Shown: in pieces, positions 23,719 to 23,744 of the stretch
Layout: each line of letters opens with the position of its first letter
How positions within the stretch are numbered: the stretch's first letter is position 1
DNA from: Lachnospiraceae bacterium UBA3332
Lineage (GTDB): Bacteria > Bacillota > Clostridia > Lachnospirales > Lachnospiraceae
NCBI GenBank assembly: GCA_002361095.1
Contig: DERU01000129.1
Coordinates: 1-23,744, forward strand
Length of the DNA: 23,744 bases
Direction of reading: 5' to 3'
Notes under the pieces: generated by a model
The model's database searches: none
What the model was told of the DNA's origin: nothing
The model's input: only the letters and a program-made list of their open reading frames with translations
Made by a program: the position numbers and the translations under genes

Positions 23719-23744
23719 TAAATTATAAGAAGTCAAAAAAGGAG

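Noticed and set aside
1..23744. Mobile elements, CRISPR arrays, tRNA or rRNA genes
   Set aside because: No transposase, integrase, regular repeat-spacer pattern, cloverleaf or rRNA-like stretch was recognised on reading either strand.

Overview
The window looks like chromosome from a low-to-mid GC Bacillota of the class Clostridia. The signs are strong AGGAGG-type ribosome sites, sigma-A promoters with 17-bp spacing, a YesN-type response regulator, a PrpR-N regulator without sigma-54 features, and many cytoplasmic esterases. A gut Lachnospiraceae-like host is a guess, because nothing in the window fixes the genus. I see no rRNA, tRNA, CRISPR array, insertion sequence or phage gene.

Region A (1-10782, all minus strand) is one tightly packed catabolic operon. 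It is read from a sigma-A promoter at 10840-10868. In transcription order it encodes a DUF1537 four-carbon acid sugar kinase, an iron-dependent alcohol dehydrogenase, a DapA-fold aldolase, a PdxA2-type dehydrogenase, a cytoplasmic Asp-box (sialidase-fold) protein, an alpha/beta esterase, an SLC13/DASS-type permease, a double-domain esterase whose N-terminal copy has lost its nucleophile, a CaCA cation exchanger, and the start of a further gene that runs off the window. The kinase plus PdxA2 pair is the known route from D-threonate-type acids to DHAP and CO2. The permease, esterases, Asp-box protein, aldolase and dehydrogenase suggest uptake, deacylation and breakdown of a more complex, possibly acylated, sugar acid. 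I do not recognise this combination as a described pathway.

Region B (10783-12777) is the divergent control region and a plus-strand PrpR-N regulator. Its AAA domain lacks GAFTGA and a normal Walker B, so it probably acts at sigma-A promoters. Three copies of a TGAAAC motif lie across the two divergent promoters.

Region C (12912-17592, plus strand) holds a 38-residue membrane peptide, then a MoxR ATPase, a DUF58 protein and a TgpA-like transglutaminase membrane protein. These three form the common cell-envelope or chaperone-like cluster and end at a clear intrinsic terminator. A convergent single gene for a LURP-one-like protein follows (17642-18112, minus).

Region D (18275-23480, minus) is a second esterase operon from a near-consensus promoter at 23534-23562. 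It encodes an HGGG esterase, a YesN-type AraC response regulator with an altered receiver switch residue, another alpha/beta hydrolase and a type-B carboxylesterase. None has a signal peptide, so with region A the window carries five probably cytoplasmic hydrolases of different subfamilies. At the right edge an extended -10 promoter and a ribosome site point to a plus-strand gene starting just beyond 23744.
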